Shown piece after piece: positions 48,101-61,600 of a stretch of DNA of 64,000 nucleotides. The notes under the pieces are model-generated. The model made no database searches and was not told the DNA's origin. It saw nothing but the letters and a program-made list of their open reading frames with translations. The position numbers and the translations under genes are program-made. This stretch comes from Camarhynchus parvulus (lineage: Eukaryota > Chordata > Aves > Passeriformes > Thraupidae), in the NCBI RefSeq assembly GCF_901933205.1, contig NC_044601.1, positions 46,571,376 through 46,635,375 of the forward strand, given 5' to 3'. Each line of letters begins with the position of its first letter. The first letter of the stretch is position 1.

Positions 48101-51100
48101 ACCGGGCAGCCATCAAAGAGAGCACATGAATGAACTTGAGCAAAAATATTTAAAAAAAAAGAAACACCAAAAAACTTGTCAATTTTAAATACCAGCTCTC
48201 AGCCACCTGCTATCAGTTGTGTATAAGGGGCAACTCCCAAGGAAGAGAACTGCAGCTGCATCCACTTATTTTGCCCTTGCAAGCAGATTCTCAGCTGATG
48301 TAAAATGACAGAGCCTATTGCACTCAGTGGCATAATTTTGCAGCAGCTGAGAACATGTGCTTGAGACTCTAAATTAGCCTTCAATGGAAAGTAGTGTTTC
48401 TGTAAGATGGTTGGCTAAATAAGGACATATCTATAAAACTGCAAATATTGCAACAAGAGAGCAAAGAGGAGGACAGACGAAGTAGTTGCTTAGAACCCAA
48501 GTCTTTGGGGGGAAATCGGTGGAAAATGTTCCTGTCACACACCTGCTTTAAATACCAAGCTGCCCTCTCAAGTCCTGTTTGACTGCATGGGGTGCAGAGC
48601 AATCATCACAGTATAGCTTTCAAATATGTCAGTGGACTCTGCCCTAAAACTCCATGTATGGCTTTGATTTTACATTCCCAGTAGTTGCATGAACTCAGAA
48701 AAGCACTACAGAATAAAGCTATGGCAGGAAAAAGATCTGTGTGTAGAACAAGTTATGAAGGGCAGAAAAGCAACTGAACCACCTGGAGCCCTACTTAAGA
48801 TTGTTTTCTTGGAGTAGAAAAATGGCAAGAAGTTGACACTGCTGCAGAAAGATGTAAGTTCCTCAGGTCTGGCTGGGGACATCAAGTGGCAGTAGCAAAA
48901 GATCCCTGTGACTGAGTGATGTGTCTGGATGAGACATAGGGCTGGAGAGTTCCATCCCACTGAACTATTGATGCCTTCAGTAGATGAAACCAAAACTGGT
49001 TTTGCCCTTGCACTAATGACCAAATTCTGCAGTTTTAGGAAAAACCTCTCTCTCAGAGGAGGGCATTTTTTGGTCCTTTTTGGTGCCCTAGGAGTAGTAT
49101 TCTTCTAGTAGCAAGAAGAAGAATAGTTTATGTCTGAAATGAAAAAGTCCATTACTGCGCTTGAGCTAAAGATGCTCTGTAACATTGTTAGCAAAGGTGA
49201 AGCTGCCTTTAGATGTCAGGAGGTGGAAAAATGCTGACCAGGTGAGCCAAGGTCCTTCAACATATGTGATTTCTACACTAACACAAGATATTCCTGTACT
49301 TTCACCTAAAAGCATTTGCAACCTAACTGATCAAATTGGCACTGCAGACTGCACAGTACTGGGGATGACTGGTAAGGAATCACACACATTGAAAAACGAA
49401 GAACTACGCAGAGGGAGCGGCTGAAAGGATAAATATACTATTACGTTTGGTATGCTGACATCTCTTATCTGACTCATACTGACTGCCTGAATTGTGTAAC
49501 AGTTCACAGTGTTTCTGAAGTTGGGTCCATTACTGTGATGTCTAACACTACCAGAATTGTGTTGAATTACAGTTTTTTCTGGATGAGAATTATTCTCCTC
49601 AGGGAGAGTCACCAGCTAAGAAATTCTTGTCCTTCTTGGATAAAAAAAACCCAAATATCTTAAAATATCGCTTAGGAAAGTGGTGTTTTGTCAAAGGCAA
49701 AGTTTGTATTTCAGAGATTAAACAAATTTTGAAACATGATATGTGGAAATACAGGGATTTCTCAACACATCTGAGATTATATTCTGTGTAATAAACTGGC
49801 TCAGCATTGAAAACAAAGTGATAAATATTCTAGTAGCCCCAAGCTGAACAGAAAATTTGGGAGAGAAGGAACAGGGGCTGTGGCTTTGGGGAGGGTCACT
49901 GGGAGAAAGTTGCAGCTGTGGGAAAGGAGATCTAGAACAGGATGTGACCTGGACCATGAGGTTCACATCCTAGCAAAGTCTAGATTCAGTAACTGTACCA
50001 TGTTTTGGAAAGGAGACTGTTCTTCTGCAGGGGCACTGGTACTGATCAGGGTAGCTGAGGCAGCTGGCAAAGGCAAATATGATGGGCTCAAAGAGGCTGT
50101 CTGGGGGCCATGCTGACACCTGTGTGCTGCTCTGGTATTGAGGCCTTCCTGCAGCAACCCTTGAGGGCAGAGGTTCTGTTTAAAGGATCCACAGAGGAAG
50201 AAAGTCCATGCTGAAATTAAAGAGCTCAAGAAACATCCGGTAATGGCACTGGAGCAGTGGCATGTGCTTTTTCCAGTCACCTATTCTCATATCTCTTTTC
50301 TCCTTCCTGAGAAAAAACTTTTCTCCCACTTCTTGGCCCTGACTGCTTTGTGTAGATGCTGGTTGACTCACAGGCAGAGCTGGTAGTGATAACCGCCCTC
50401 AGGGTAATCTCAGTGTCTGAATATAATGTTTGCTTGATTATTTGTAACCTGCTAAACTGCGAGTTTCACAGTCTTTGCTTTTAGCCAATGTCATAAATAG
50501 AGTTAATGCAACACTTATCGTCAAGCCTGCATGATGCTGATAGACTTTCAGTTCATAAATCACATGCGTTTGTCATCCCTGTGAGCCACTTAATGTGACA
50601 AATCACACCATCTCTTGTGTCAAACTGCCCAGAGTTAACAAGCCACTCTTACTTCACCTTATGGAAAGTTCAGCTCTATTTAAAGCCAATTTAGACACAC
50701 ACAAAGTAATAGAAGTGATGTTACAGAGAGATGTGTGGTGAGGTTTGGAAGAGGCTTGTTACACCCAGCACAAAGCTGAGGCAGACAGGTAGTGAGAGAA
50801 ATCAGTGATGGAGATGTGGACTGCTTACAGAGGGAGGAGTCCTGGGTTCAGGTTGGATCACGGACTGTTGGAACACCTGCCTGATATTAAAGCAAACACA
50901 AGAGTAAAGGATTGAAGCACAAAATGTGATCTCAGACTTTGTGTTCCTGCTGCTAGAAATGTTCTCCTTCAGCTGTCATTGCAATTCTGATTGGGTTCTT
51001 GCAAAAAGGACGTATCTTCAAACCATTGACAAGGCCAATTTACTTTACCCATGCTGAATTCTATCTTTCCTATTGTCCTGTGAGCCAGGAACAGGAACTT

Positions 51101-54100
51101 CTTACGCGTTTGTCTTTGGCTCAGGCAGAGTTTGAAGTGAAATCTTGTACATGTCTGCATCAAAGATGTTGTTTCCTAATGGCTTTCAGGACTGTGATTT
51201 GCTGGATAGTCTTCCCCTTGCTTTCTTATCTGTGGTGTTATTTCCAAGCAGTGATTAATTGTGATTTAGCAAAGATGGGACAAAAAATTTAACCTTCACT
51301 GTAGCAGTTGTGACACTACAGAGACACTAGCTTTCTTTCTTACCTTAATCTGGGCTAACTGATCCCATTGTTCAGAAACAATATACTGAAGGATTCACAA
51401 ACAGTTGAACATGTGTAATAAACTAGAAGTGATGTGTAGCAATCTCCTGCTCTTCAAAGACACTGATATTGGTACGAGACCTGCAGCCACATGATAACAA
51501 GACAGGAATGACTAGTACTACATCTCACAGACACCATGAAGGAAATGAAAAGCTAACCCCTGAATGAATTCTTGATTAGAGTGGGAAAAAGCATAAGGGA
51601 AATAAGTGTAGCTCAGCACAATGTTTAGCAGCTGACAGACATGATATGAAGTTTAAAGCCCAGTCAGATGTCTCACACTGTGCATGACCCCACATGGCAT
51701 CTCTTCAGCCAGCACTGAGCAGTAGTGAAAAATCAGCATGAACAGCTGAGGACAGAGTGCCTGAGGCAGGACTGCTCCTCTTCCCTGGAGCAGTTGTACT
51801 GCAGTCTCACTGCTGCTTCTCTCAGTTCAAGGAACTACCAGGCACAGACAGGCAGAGGAGCCCCCATGGGACATGCAGCAGCCAGGCTGATCCCTGTGGG
51901 GTGAAGCTTGCTTGGAACTGTGTCTATACAGAAAATATTAACTCGTGTTTAAGACCCTGATGCTAGTGAGGGGTTTGGTCTGCTCGGGCTGCTTGTGCAT
52001 GAAGTCAGGCTGCAGCTGAGGTGTAAGAAGAGATGGGCACCCATGGGACCCTTTTTGAGAGCCAAAGGGTTCACAACACCTGGCCCCTCTTTGCTACAGG
52101 GAGGGATCCCTAAGGATTGTCTGTAGCTCAAGCACTTCTCACTAAGAAATCTCACTACTGAGCACTTCATGTGTATTCTTCCTGTTACTTTTTATGAGAA
52201 GTTGCATTTACCATCCATATTATAGGGCAGAGCATGATTTGATCACCATGGGGGAGAGTAAATGGAGTTTGCTTCACTACTGTCTTTATTCAGCTTTATT
52301 TTTTCCACTTCTTACTACAGCTGGGATTTCTGCTTTTCTATAATAGTTGACAAGATACCTACAAGCTTTGAGCACAAGTGGGGAAGGCAGGTCCTCCAAA
52401 GCACATTCCTGAAAAGCCCACCCATAGGCGCTGCTTTAACAGCCCAAGGCTCTGCAAAGGTTGGGATGCCTAAACAATACCATCTTGAGCTGCAGCAGAG
52501 CACAGTGAGTGATGTCCTGCACTCAGCCCAGGCTCTAACCAGCACCATGGCTTTCCATCATTTCTGCCAGGGAAAGGGGCTGCTCCCAGGGTAACCCACA
52601 GATGTTAGCAGACCAAGATGCCAATCAACTGGATTGTTTAGCCTGTGACAGGGTGTCACTGGGAAGGCATTTTACTGTGCTAAACAATTGGATATTAACA
52701 AAAAAATTTGTCCTTCAGAGTGTTATCATGACTCAACTCCATGAAAGAAAAATGACACTCTCCTCATTCACCAAGGGTTTGTATCACATTGAGGGTGCTT
52801 TTCCCTTCTGAAATGCTGCAGGGGTGTTTTGAACCCAATTCAAAGTGATTTTTCTTTGCTTTGTTAGTCTCATTCTCATCTCCTGAAAATCTCAGTTTCT
52901 GCAAGTGACTTTTAACAAAAGCAGTGCTGCAGGAGACAAAGGGAGGGTAGAGGGGAAGGGGACTTGTGATACACTGAGGAGGCAGCAGAGTTGAGTGAGA
53001 AGATGGCCTCACATTCTCTCTCACCCTCTGGCAGCTGGGATACAGAGCTAGGAGATGAACTCCCTCTTTCCCCTTTGAGTTGTCCCTTTTGGGGATCTGT
53101 TTGAGCTCCGCCTGAGGCAGCAGAGCCCCAGGCAGCAGCAGCAGCAGCTGCATCTCTTTGAGTGGGATTCCCTATTCCATCCTAAACACTTGCCTTCCCC
53201 AAGCACTAGAACTGCACAAAAGAAGGCGTATGAGACTGGGGGCTGAGGACAGCCCTGTCTTTGAAGACACAGAGAGTTACTCCAGGCACTGGGGGGCTTT
53301 GTGATGAGGCTGGTCAGGATGTCATTGTGCTTCATCAGCTCCTGCTGAGCCCAGAGCTAAAAAGTGGGGGGAAAAAAGACAATTTAGCACCTCTGTTAAA
53401 ATTCAGTTCCACATCAACAGCAAAGGATATCTGAGTCCAGCTTTTGCACAGAATATCTGTATATTCATAACAAGCTCCAAGGTTGCATAGGAATTTCAAA
53501 GTTGTCTTAGGTCCTGTGTGAGCAATAAATTACAGCAGATATGGAGATGGCACCTCTTGTCCCTCCCACCACCTTGCTTATTGGAGAAGAACAGTACCCT
53601 CACTTCATCTGCCAGGGTGTCCTCCAGACTGTGGAGCTTCCTGCTTTTCTTCCACCAGTGAATGTTGTGCTAAGCCCACATCTTAGCCGTTCATCGGCAG
53701 GAGTTTAAACTATGGTGACATCGCTGCTGTATGTTTCATTCTGAGTAGATTACCTCATATCTGGTTTAACAGAGTCATAATATTTTAGCTGCAGTGCCAT
53801 GTGTCCTTCACTAATTTTTGGAGTTGAATTCTGAAATCTGAAATCTTCAGTAACAAATTGACACACAATCAAACACGCTGTCCTTCACTGATGATCTTCA
53901 AGGACTCACAGCAAGATAATGTCCCAGTCTCACCATTCAGGAGGCTCTCAGGCAGTCACACTCCCGCTCCCATGAGAGCCTTTAACTGCTGGGATCCAAG
54001 CTCCTTCATAGCAGGCAGCTGCAGTGAGCTCATGGGTCCCCACTCAACTCCCTACACATCCCACAATCACTCAGGCTATCTTTCCTCACCGGTTCAAACC

Positions 54101-55426
54101 CAGGTTTCCCACAGCAGAGCCTCAGAACTCTGTCTCCTTTAGGTAATTTTATAATGGTGCAGCAGCAGAATAGAAACCTTGACCTGGTGCCTCCAGAGGG
54201 GGACCCTGAATAAAGGAATGCCTGGGCTTTTACACCCTCACAGTCTATGGATGTGAAGGTCTGTGGTCTTCCAGCTGGGTCCTCAACTCTTGCTGTAGTG
54301 TCTGGTCACCTGGCTGGTGCCACAGGTCCCTGGGCCTTCTGGAATTCAAAAGGTTGGCAGTTCACAGCCTCTTACTTTGGGCTCGGACTCCTGCCCCCCA
54401 GACCTCCATCTGCAGCTCTCACTGCAGCTGCACACCCAGCTCCCTGCACTGAATATTCCTCCACACTCAGTGTCTGAGGTATTGACTGGGAACTGGCAGG
54501 GCAGACTGGGACACTGCAGCCAGAATTTGGGATTGGAGGGGTCAAGCTACAATTTTAACCTTATCAATCTCTTTAGAGAGTGAGCAAAAAAAATAGCAAA
54601 TAAGGCTGGGGCTCCTCTGCAGCCCCTTCTGATCCTCATGGTCTCCAAGGCACCTCTCACCTTCCTGATTAAGGTTTCAGCCACCCTCTAATGCAGACTG
54701 GGACTCAACCCTTCAGTTTTCCAACAAAACTTGTAATTCCCAAGGAACTTCAATGGATTTCAGATATATACCCTACATCTAATACCTCTGCTGAGTTCCA
54801 GATTTTTAGTACTCTGCAGGGTTACAAATTTTCACTCACAGGCTCAACTTTTAAAAATCTTCTCAGGTTTCTCTTGGGGATCAAGGCTGAAGCGGTATCC
54901 GGAGTTTTGTAATGAATATGCCCTTGGGAAGCCCAAGTTTTCCTAATTTCTGTATGAAAGCTGTTTTCAGTGGGAAAAGCAGTCTGGTTTTGCCTGTGTG
55001 CTCACTGCAGAGCCCTGGAGGGATGCTGGCTGCAAACCTGCCTGGGACACAGGGGTGCCCACCCAAGCCCGGCCAGCAGGAACACCCGGCACAGGCACAG
55101 GCATTGCAGAGAGCTGCATGTCACAGAGCACCACAAGGTCGGCAGAAAGCCCTGTAGGTCTGAAATACCCCGGGACTGCCCCGGGAGGAGGGAGGGATGT
55201 TTCTCATTGCTTGTTTTGGAATAACTGGAAATAAACACAGTGTATGAATGCCCTGTATGTATGCACAGGAATGGGCTCTCTCCCCCAGAGGTTTTCAGCT
55301 ATTCCACCAGACAGATTAGGAGGAAAGACATCTGCTAGAGAGGGGAATTCAACCCTCTTGAAAATTTGTGGCTGTAATTTGGACCCTTGTCATGCCCACG
55401 TACTGTGTCACTGTGAGAGGAATTCA
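45182..55426. other. intergenic, no gene recognised
   Basis: Ten kilobases between S100Z and CRHBP with no exon, LTR or CR1 3' end recognised. It holds a perfect hairpin at 46,452-46,480, a short GATTTA repeat at about 47,823-47,847, a homeodomain-motif-rich stretch at 47,860-47,960 and a short (GCA)6 at 53,132-53,149. Confidence 0.4.
46452..46480. repeat. perfect 12-bp inverted repeat (hairpin)
   Basis: Arms CAACTAATGTTC and GAACATTAGTTG are exact reverse complements around the 5-base centre CATTA. It is not followed by a T-run and is not associated with a gene. Confidence 0.9.
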
Positions 55427-55483
55427 GTTACCATGGGTTACCCTATCAGTACGGGGACCAAGTGCCTCCCCTCCCAACAGCTC

Positions 55484-55490
55484 TATAAAA
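55484..55490 (+). promoter_or_regulatory. CRHBP: TATA box of CRHBP
   Basis: TATAAAA lies 101 bases before the CRHBP start codon. A transcription start near 55,512-55,520 is expected, leaving a 5' untranslated region of about 70 bases. Two GTTACC copies, 10 bases apart (55,427 and 55,437), lie upstream. Confidence 0.75.
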
Positions 55491-55584
55491 AGAGTCGCTC
55501 CAAGACACCCCAGCGGCTTCTGCATACCGGCACAGACCCGGAGAAACTTGGCCCCGGGGGACGGCCGCCAGAGGAGGTGTCAGC

Positions 55585-55665
55585 ATGCCGTCTGCTTTCC
55601 AGCTTCAATGCCACCTTGTTCTCATCTTCCTGGCAGCTTCCAAAGGAGAAACCAGATACCTGGAG
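55585..55665 (+). CDS. CRHBP: CRHBP exon 1 (coding part)
   Basis: Residues 1-27, containing the signal peptide and the start of the mature protein. Ends in CTGGAG with donor GTGAGC, phase 0. Confidence 0.94.
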
Positions 55666-58600
55666 GTGAGCAACAGGGCTAGTGATTAAACATCTCACTG
55701 TGCTTTTAGCTGCTGTCTTCTAACTTGTGCTCTCACGTTTCAAGCATTGTGCTTTATTCTCTCTCTCTTTCCTATTCCCACTTCTCCTGCACTAAACTTA
55801 TGCCTGGGTAACATTAATGCAAGTCCCATGTACTCTGCAGTACTCCTCTATTTATTTATGCTCAGCAATTTTGCTGAGGATTTAAGAAACTCTCAGTACA
55901 CTTAGCTGCTGGGCTCACCTCTTAGATCCCAGGTTTATTTCCCCTCTACTGCAGGTTGGCAGCTTTCAGCCTGAGCTCTTCCACGGGTGCACTGTTTCTG
56001 GAGGGGGGACATAATACGCTGTGCCTGTTCTTGAGAGGTGCAGGGAGAGAGCTGCATTTCACTTTGCCCCAGCCTCTTTTTGCCCTCCATCTTTAACCAG
56101 GTGAGGGATGCTGGTGAAGATGACCCTTTCCTACTACTCAGTGAGGATCTGAAGCGAGAGCTGTCTGCAGGACAGATCTACCGGCGGTCGCTCCGTGAGT
56201 TTCTTTGGTGCTCTGGTAGGGACTACTGACAGGTGGAGAATCCTGGGGGTACCTTAGGGAGGGAAAGGGGCTAATTGGGAGCAACAGAGCTACAGGAGAA
56301 GTCTTTTTGCAAGACTAGGGAGAGGAAGGACAAAGCATTAAACACACAGAAACCTGTGGTTTAAGGCAGAGGGTTGGGGTTCATAGTTTATGGTCCCAAA
56401 TAACTGGAGTCAGATGGGGATTCCCCACCTGTGCCCCTAGGCAGGGTCACATTGCCAAGGGGTGGGGCAGGTGTAGCAGCTGTGACTGGAGACAAATTTG
56501 AAAGAATAGAGTGTTTGTGCACTTGTGCACATGTACACACGGAGTTTTCTGCTCAAAGATACACTGACACACCATCCCCGCTCATTCCCCCCCTGGCACG
56601 TTTGTGCTCACACCTGCCAGTTACTATTCATCCTCTGATGCTCAGCAGGCTCCTAATTGCTTCAGCTGGCTCTCCCTGTCCTCACTGCCAGCCGGATCCC
56701 AGTGCGGGGGGTCTGTCCTATCCCCCTCCTTCCCTGCACAGCGGGAGCTGGCACGGAGCCTTCCTCCAGAGCAGGCAGCAGCAAAGGCAGCAGCCCTTTG
56801 TCCCTGCTTCTCCAGGGTGCATTGACATGCTGAGTATAGAGGGGCAGTTCACCTTCACGGCAGACCAACCACAGCTGCACTGCGCAACCTTCTTCATCGG
56901 GGAGCCCGAGGAGCTCATCACAATTCACTACGACTTTGTAAACATCGACTGCCACGGGGGGGACTTCCTGAAGGTAAGAAGCTGCAAGTCTCTGCTCTCC
57001 TCTGGCTTCTGAGGTGTTTGCTGTGTGTGCAAGGGGCAGGCGAGTGCATGTGCACATGTGTGTCTTGTGTGCATTTGTGTGTAAAAAACAGGCAAAGCAA
57101 CCTCCCCTGGGATGGCTCTTTCCCCTCCCTGAGGCGCTCTGTGTCTCCCCCATCACCACTCCTCTAAAGCAAAGCCAGACGCAGGATGAGGATCCCTCTC
57201 CAGCCTACAGTACTGGCTCTTCTGAACTTTTTCAGAAGTGCCTCTATGGAGGGTCCATACCTGGGTGGACAGCTGAAAATTTGGGCAGTACAATTTACTC
57301 ATTGCACTGTGAATCAGACGAGCCCAGCAGATAATGATACAGATCTCTGGATCGTACTTTCTGCTCTGGGACATCTGCTCTCAGGTCACTTAGCATCAGA
57401 TTAATAGTGAGTGGATCATTGCAGGCTTTCTTTAAAATTTCCCTGCTAGAACTTTTCAGGACATTGGCTATGAACAGAAAGAGGCTCATGACTCAGAACC
57501 ATTTATATTCCAGTGTTGAAAAACTTTACCAGCACATTTCTCTGGCAGGCAGGAGCATTCACCAAGATCTGAACTCAGCCAAGGACAGAAGGGGAGGCTC
57601 GATGGTCCCTGGCTCCCTTCGGCTTGCACTTTGCCCTTTGTGCTGAACTGGCAAGGCACAGAACAGACCACATCCCATCTAGCGGCAAGTGGAGGTCCAG
57701 GAACCGGGTGAAGGAGGAAAGCTTCCCTTCAGCCCGTTCCTTGTCTCCTGCTCAGAATTCTGTCCTTCCATTCCATATCTTGGCTGAGATCTCTCCCCAC
57801 GTGGCTGCAGGGAGGCTGATTTCAGTCTCTTGTGGGGCTAAGGCTTTTGTACCTGCACTTATGGTCACTCATGGAGGCTAGAAAAATGCCAAGATATCTT
57901 TTATGTTTTATTGAACTTTCCTTTCTTTGGTAATGGTGTCCCAAACTTCTCTATTATATTGCTCTCACTCTCTCTCTCTACATATACAGGCAGCTTTTCC
58001 CTCGTGTAATTTGAGCACCTGCATCCCATTACTTCAGAAACTTACAGTTCTGGCAAATCCAGAGACAGATCCTGATGTTTTTTTCGTCAGGAAGTCTCAC
58101 ATTAGAATTACTGACTGAAGCGACAGCTGGACCTGGTCCTTGAATTTTGGGAATATTGACTGAAATGTTCAAGGAATTGCCATGTGAGAGCAACTAGGAG
58201 GGAATTGAAGCAGCAAGGCAGGCAGTTGTGTATCTATGCTAGAACTAATACATATTTCTGCTTCTGATCTGAAGATGGTGAGGGAAAATTGTTACTTTTT
58301 TGTTATGAAGGAAAGATTTGTAGAAGTTGATGCTTAAGGTCCAGATAAATAATGCAGGATTTGTTTTGTTTTCTAGTGGTCAGGATGAGGTAAAATAGCT
58401 GACACAAGTGAGAGTAATACCTCTGCCAATAATTCCTCCCCAAAGGTTTTTGTATTCCAATATCTCTGCAAGATCAAGCTGGTCAAAAACTCCTTATAGT
58501 AACAATACAATTGCAAAAAAAAAAAAAAGTAGGTAACAAAAGTTGTCACCTGAAGGAGATAAAAACAAAAGTTATATGTATCCCTTTCCTAAACATTCAT

Positions 58601-61600
58601 TGAAGCATGAATAATTAGTCAAATGTTAGGAAATCAATAAATACAGCGATTTTTTGTTTTCAGTTTGTGGCTTTGAACAGGTTATTTGGTGTCAAAAGAA
58701 AAGAGTGTCTCTTATACTTCATGTTTCTGCTCTCTGCTAACAGAGTATTAAGCAAAACCTAGTTTGATATTATTGGACCTCTGTAGGTATTTGATGGATG
58801 GATACTCAAGGGAGAGAAATTTCCCAGTTCCTTGGACCATCCTCTCACCACTTCTCAAAGATATGTGGACTTCTGTGAAAGTGGGAATATTCAGAGGACC
58901 ATCAGATCATCACAGAACGTGGCAATGATCTTCTTCAAGATTCAGGTACCAGGCAATGGATTTACTGTCACAGTCAAGAAAAGCAGCAATCTCTTCCGTA
59001 AGTCTGCATTTCATACCACCAAAGGGGCTTGAATTTGGGGCAGGAAGCCAAGAGAATGTGTTGCTTGGCACTGAGTTTTCTCACTGTGGTTATCTGCACT
59101 GACATGGCTGCGGTGCAGCCATGTGCACCTGCATGCCTGCAGGCTTGATTCTGCCTCAGTGTGTGTCCCAAGGAAACAAAGGAGCTTAAGAGGTCGCACA
59201 GGCTTCAATATGCAAGACCATAAGGCTCTTTCTTTCAAATAAGACCTCTCCCAATCTAATATTGGCATGTTCCAACACATTTAGCTAGAACAAATAGTAT
59301 TAATTGAGTAACTTCAATCTCAGCATTTTCTAGATCTGGGTGAACAATGAGGAAAAAATATTTGAAAAGGTCAACAGTAAAATCAGTGTATTGTGGTAGT
59401 TAGGAGAAATATATGATCACAGAGATCTACCTGCAAGTTCTTTGCCCAAGCCTCTGAACTGGCAAGGCACAAATTATCACAGAATCATAGAATGGCTTGG
59501 GTTGAAAGAGATCATAAAGACCATCTTGTTTCAACACACCCCCTCCCCTGCCCTTGCCACCATGGCCAGGAATGCCACATGCTAGACCTGGTTATCCAGG
59601 GCCTCATCCAATGTGGTTGTGAACTTTTCCAGCAGTGGGGCACCCGCAACTTGACTGGGCAACCTGTTCCAGTGCCTCACTTGAATTATGTTTTCCAGAG
59701 AGCACAGGACATTTAACAATTATTGCTCAGGCCAGTCTGATTATCTCCTAACTCCTCAAAGTGACCAAACCAAACAAAAGCAGAACAAACAAACAAAACA
59801 AACAACAAAAACCAAACAAACAAAACCCCCCACCCAAACAACAAACAAACCCCCCAAAAACAACAAAAGGGGGAAAAAAACAAATAAAAACACAAAAAAA
59901 AAAGCCCCCAAAATCAAAAAGCAGTGACAGTATGTCTGCTGCATCTTTACTTGGGCCTGCAAGGTAGGTCCCCACTCTGTTGTGGCTTCATGCCCACAGA
60001 TGTGATTATTGTATTCAACAGCTGGAGCTGGCTGGTGTCTCTCATTGTCCTGCTGAAGTAACTGCAGGACTCCAGAGCTATGCCAAGGATCCCTCGGGTT
60101 GCCCACATAGAAGTTACTCCTTTACCTGAACTCTTAAGTTTGAACTTAAAGATAAAATCATGCGCTCATTTGAGTAAGATATTTTGCAGTGTAAGGAACT
60201 CCAGTTCAGAGGAGCAGAATAGGATTTAGGGAGTTGCTGGCAATATCAGGCAATAAGCTGTCAAAACTAAACACAATTCCTCCCTCCACCCATGTTTAGC
60301 CTCCTTCAAACTGACAAACTGTGTAAGTCGTTGACAGCATGAGCCCCTGATGTACAGATTTCAGGTGTGACTGCTTCATCCTTAGGTTCTGCCGGACCTC
60401 ATGCTATATAGTAAAAAAAAGGGGGAGGGAATTTTTAAGGAACAAATGCTATGCAAGAACCTCAGAAAATGCCACAATTATTTTTTAAGTCTTTGGTTGT
60501 AACTCACAGTAATTTAACTATATCTCTGCTTTTTTGGTACTGTAATGATGTAGTTTTGCTGCATGCAGTGATGACTGGACAAGTAACTCTTGTACCTTTT
60601 CCTGTGTCCCAGCTTGCAATGTCATCTCTCAGACCCCCTCGGGAAGGTTTACCATGGTCATTCCTCACCAGCACAGAAACTGCAGCTTCTCCATAATCTA
60701 CCCAGTGGTGATAAAAATATCTGATCTTATCCTGGGACACTTAAATGGTCTCTTTTTAAAGGTGAGATCTTTATTTCCTAAGAAAATATTAGCCTGTACA
60801 ATTTTTGCGGGCAGAAGCAGGAAGGGGTGAAGCAGGGATAGGCTGTGGTGCTGACTGCTAAGGCATGGGTGTTCTGGACCTCTTGTGTGCACGATGAGGG
60901 CTCTGGTTTCTCCCAGAGAGGAAAGCTGGGGCTGTCTCTGTCACTATTGTCTCTGTAATGTTGCAATGGCAGCCAAATCATGCAAAGTACCATTAATGAA
61001 TGTAACGATTGCTTGCTGTAACAAAGGGTAAGGATTTCATTATAAAGAAAGGAGCGCTCTCTCCAAGAGCTGTCTGTCTGCATTTAAATTAATGAAAGCA
61101 GCAAACACCTGAAGAGAGAAAGGAGCCACTAGATAGCAAGGTATTATCACAGACAAAGTACAAACGTGCTCACAACTGATTGCCTGCTCCATATGCTGAG
61201 CATTCTTCACTCCGATCTAGAGTATTTGGTGTTTGGTGACAAACCAACAGAAGAAGACAGGAGCTATTGGTGATATCTGTGCCTGGGAGGTGTAAGAAGG
61301 TGCCAATTACAAAATACTCAGAAGAATAGAGCAACAAAATTTGTTTTCTTCTGCCAGTGAGTCTGACAGCCTGAGTTCTTCAAGGAGATTGCCAGTGTCT
61401 GAACAAATTAGGTTTTGAGAGATGAGCAAGTGAATTGGTTGACTTATTCAGTGGTGAGCAGAAAGGACAACAGCAAAGGAAGGTAAAGAAACCAGGCACT
61501 TAAATAGCAGCATAGGGGTGCCAGCACAAAGGTGCTCAAGGTGTCTATGCAAGAGATTTTTGGCAAACAGCATTAATTTCAGGAAAATTGTGGGTTTAAT

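Larger units (their letters stand above)
58998..60612 (+). other. CRHBP: CRHBP intron 4
   Basis: About 1.6 kb, holding an antisense CR1 copy followed by an A/C-rich tract, both listed separately. Confidence 0.88.

Noticed and set aside
59756..60106. 116-codon minus-strand frame with long Phe/Val/Leu/Cys run
   Set aside because: It is the translation of the A/C-rich low-complexity tract read in reverse, not a membrane protein.
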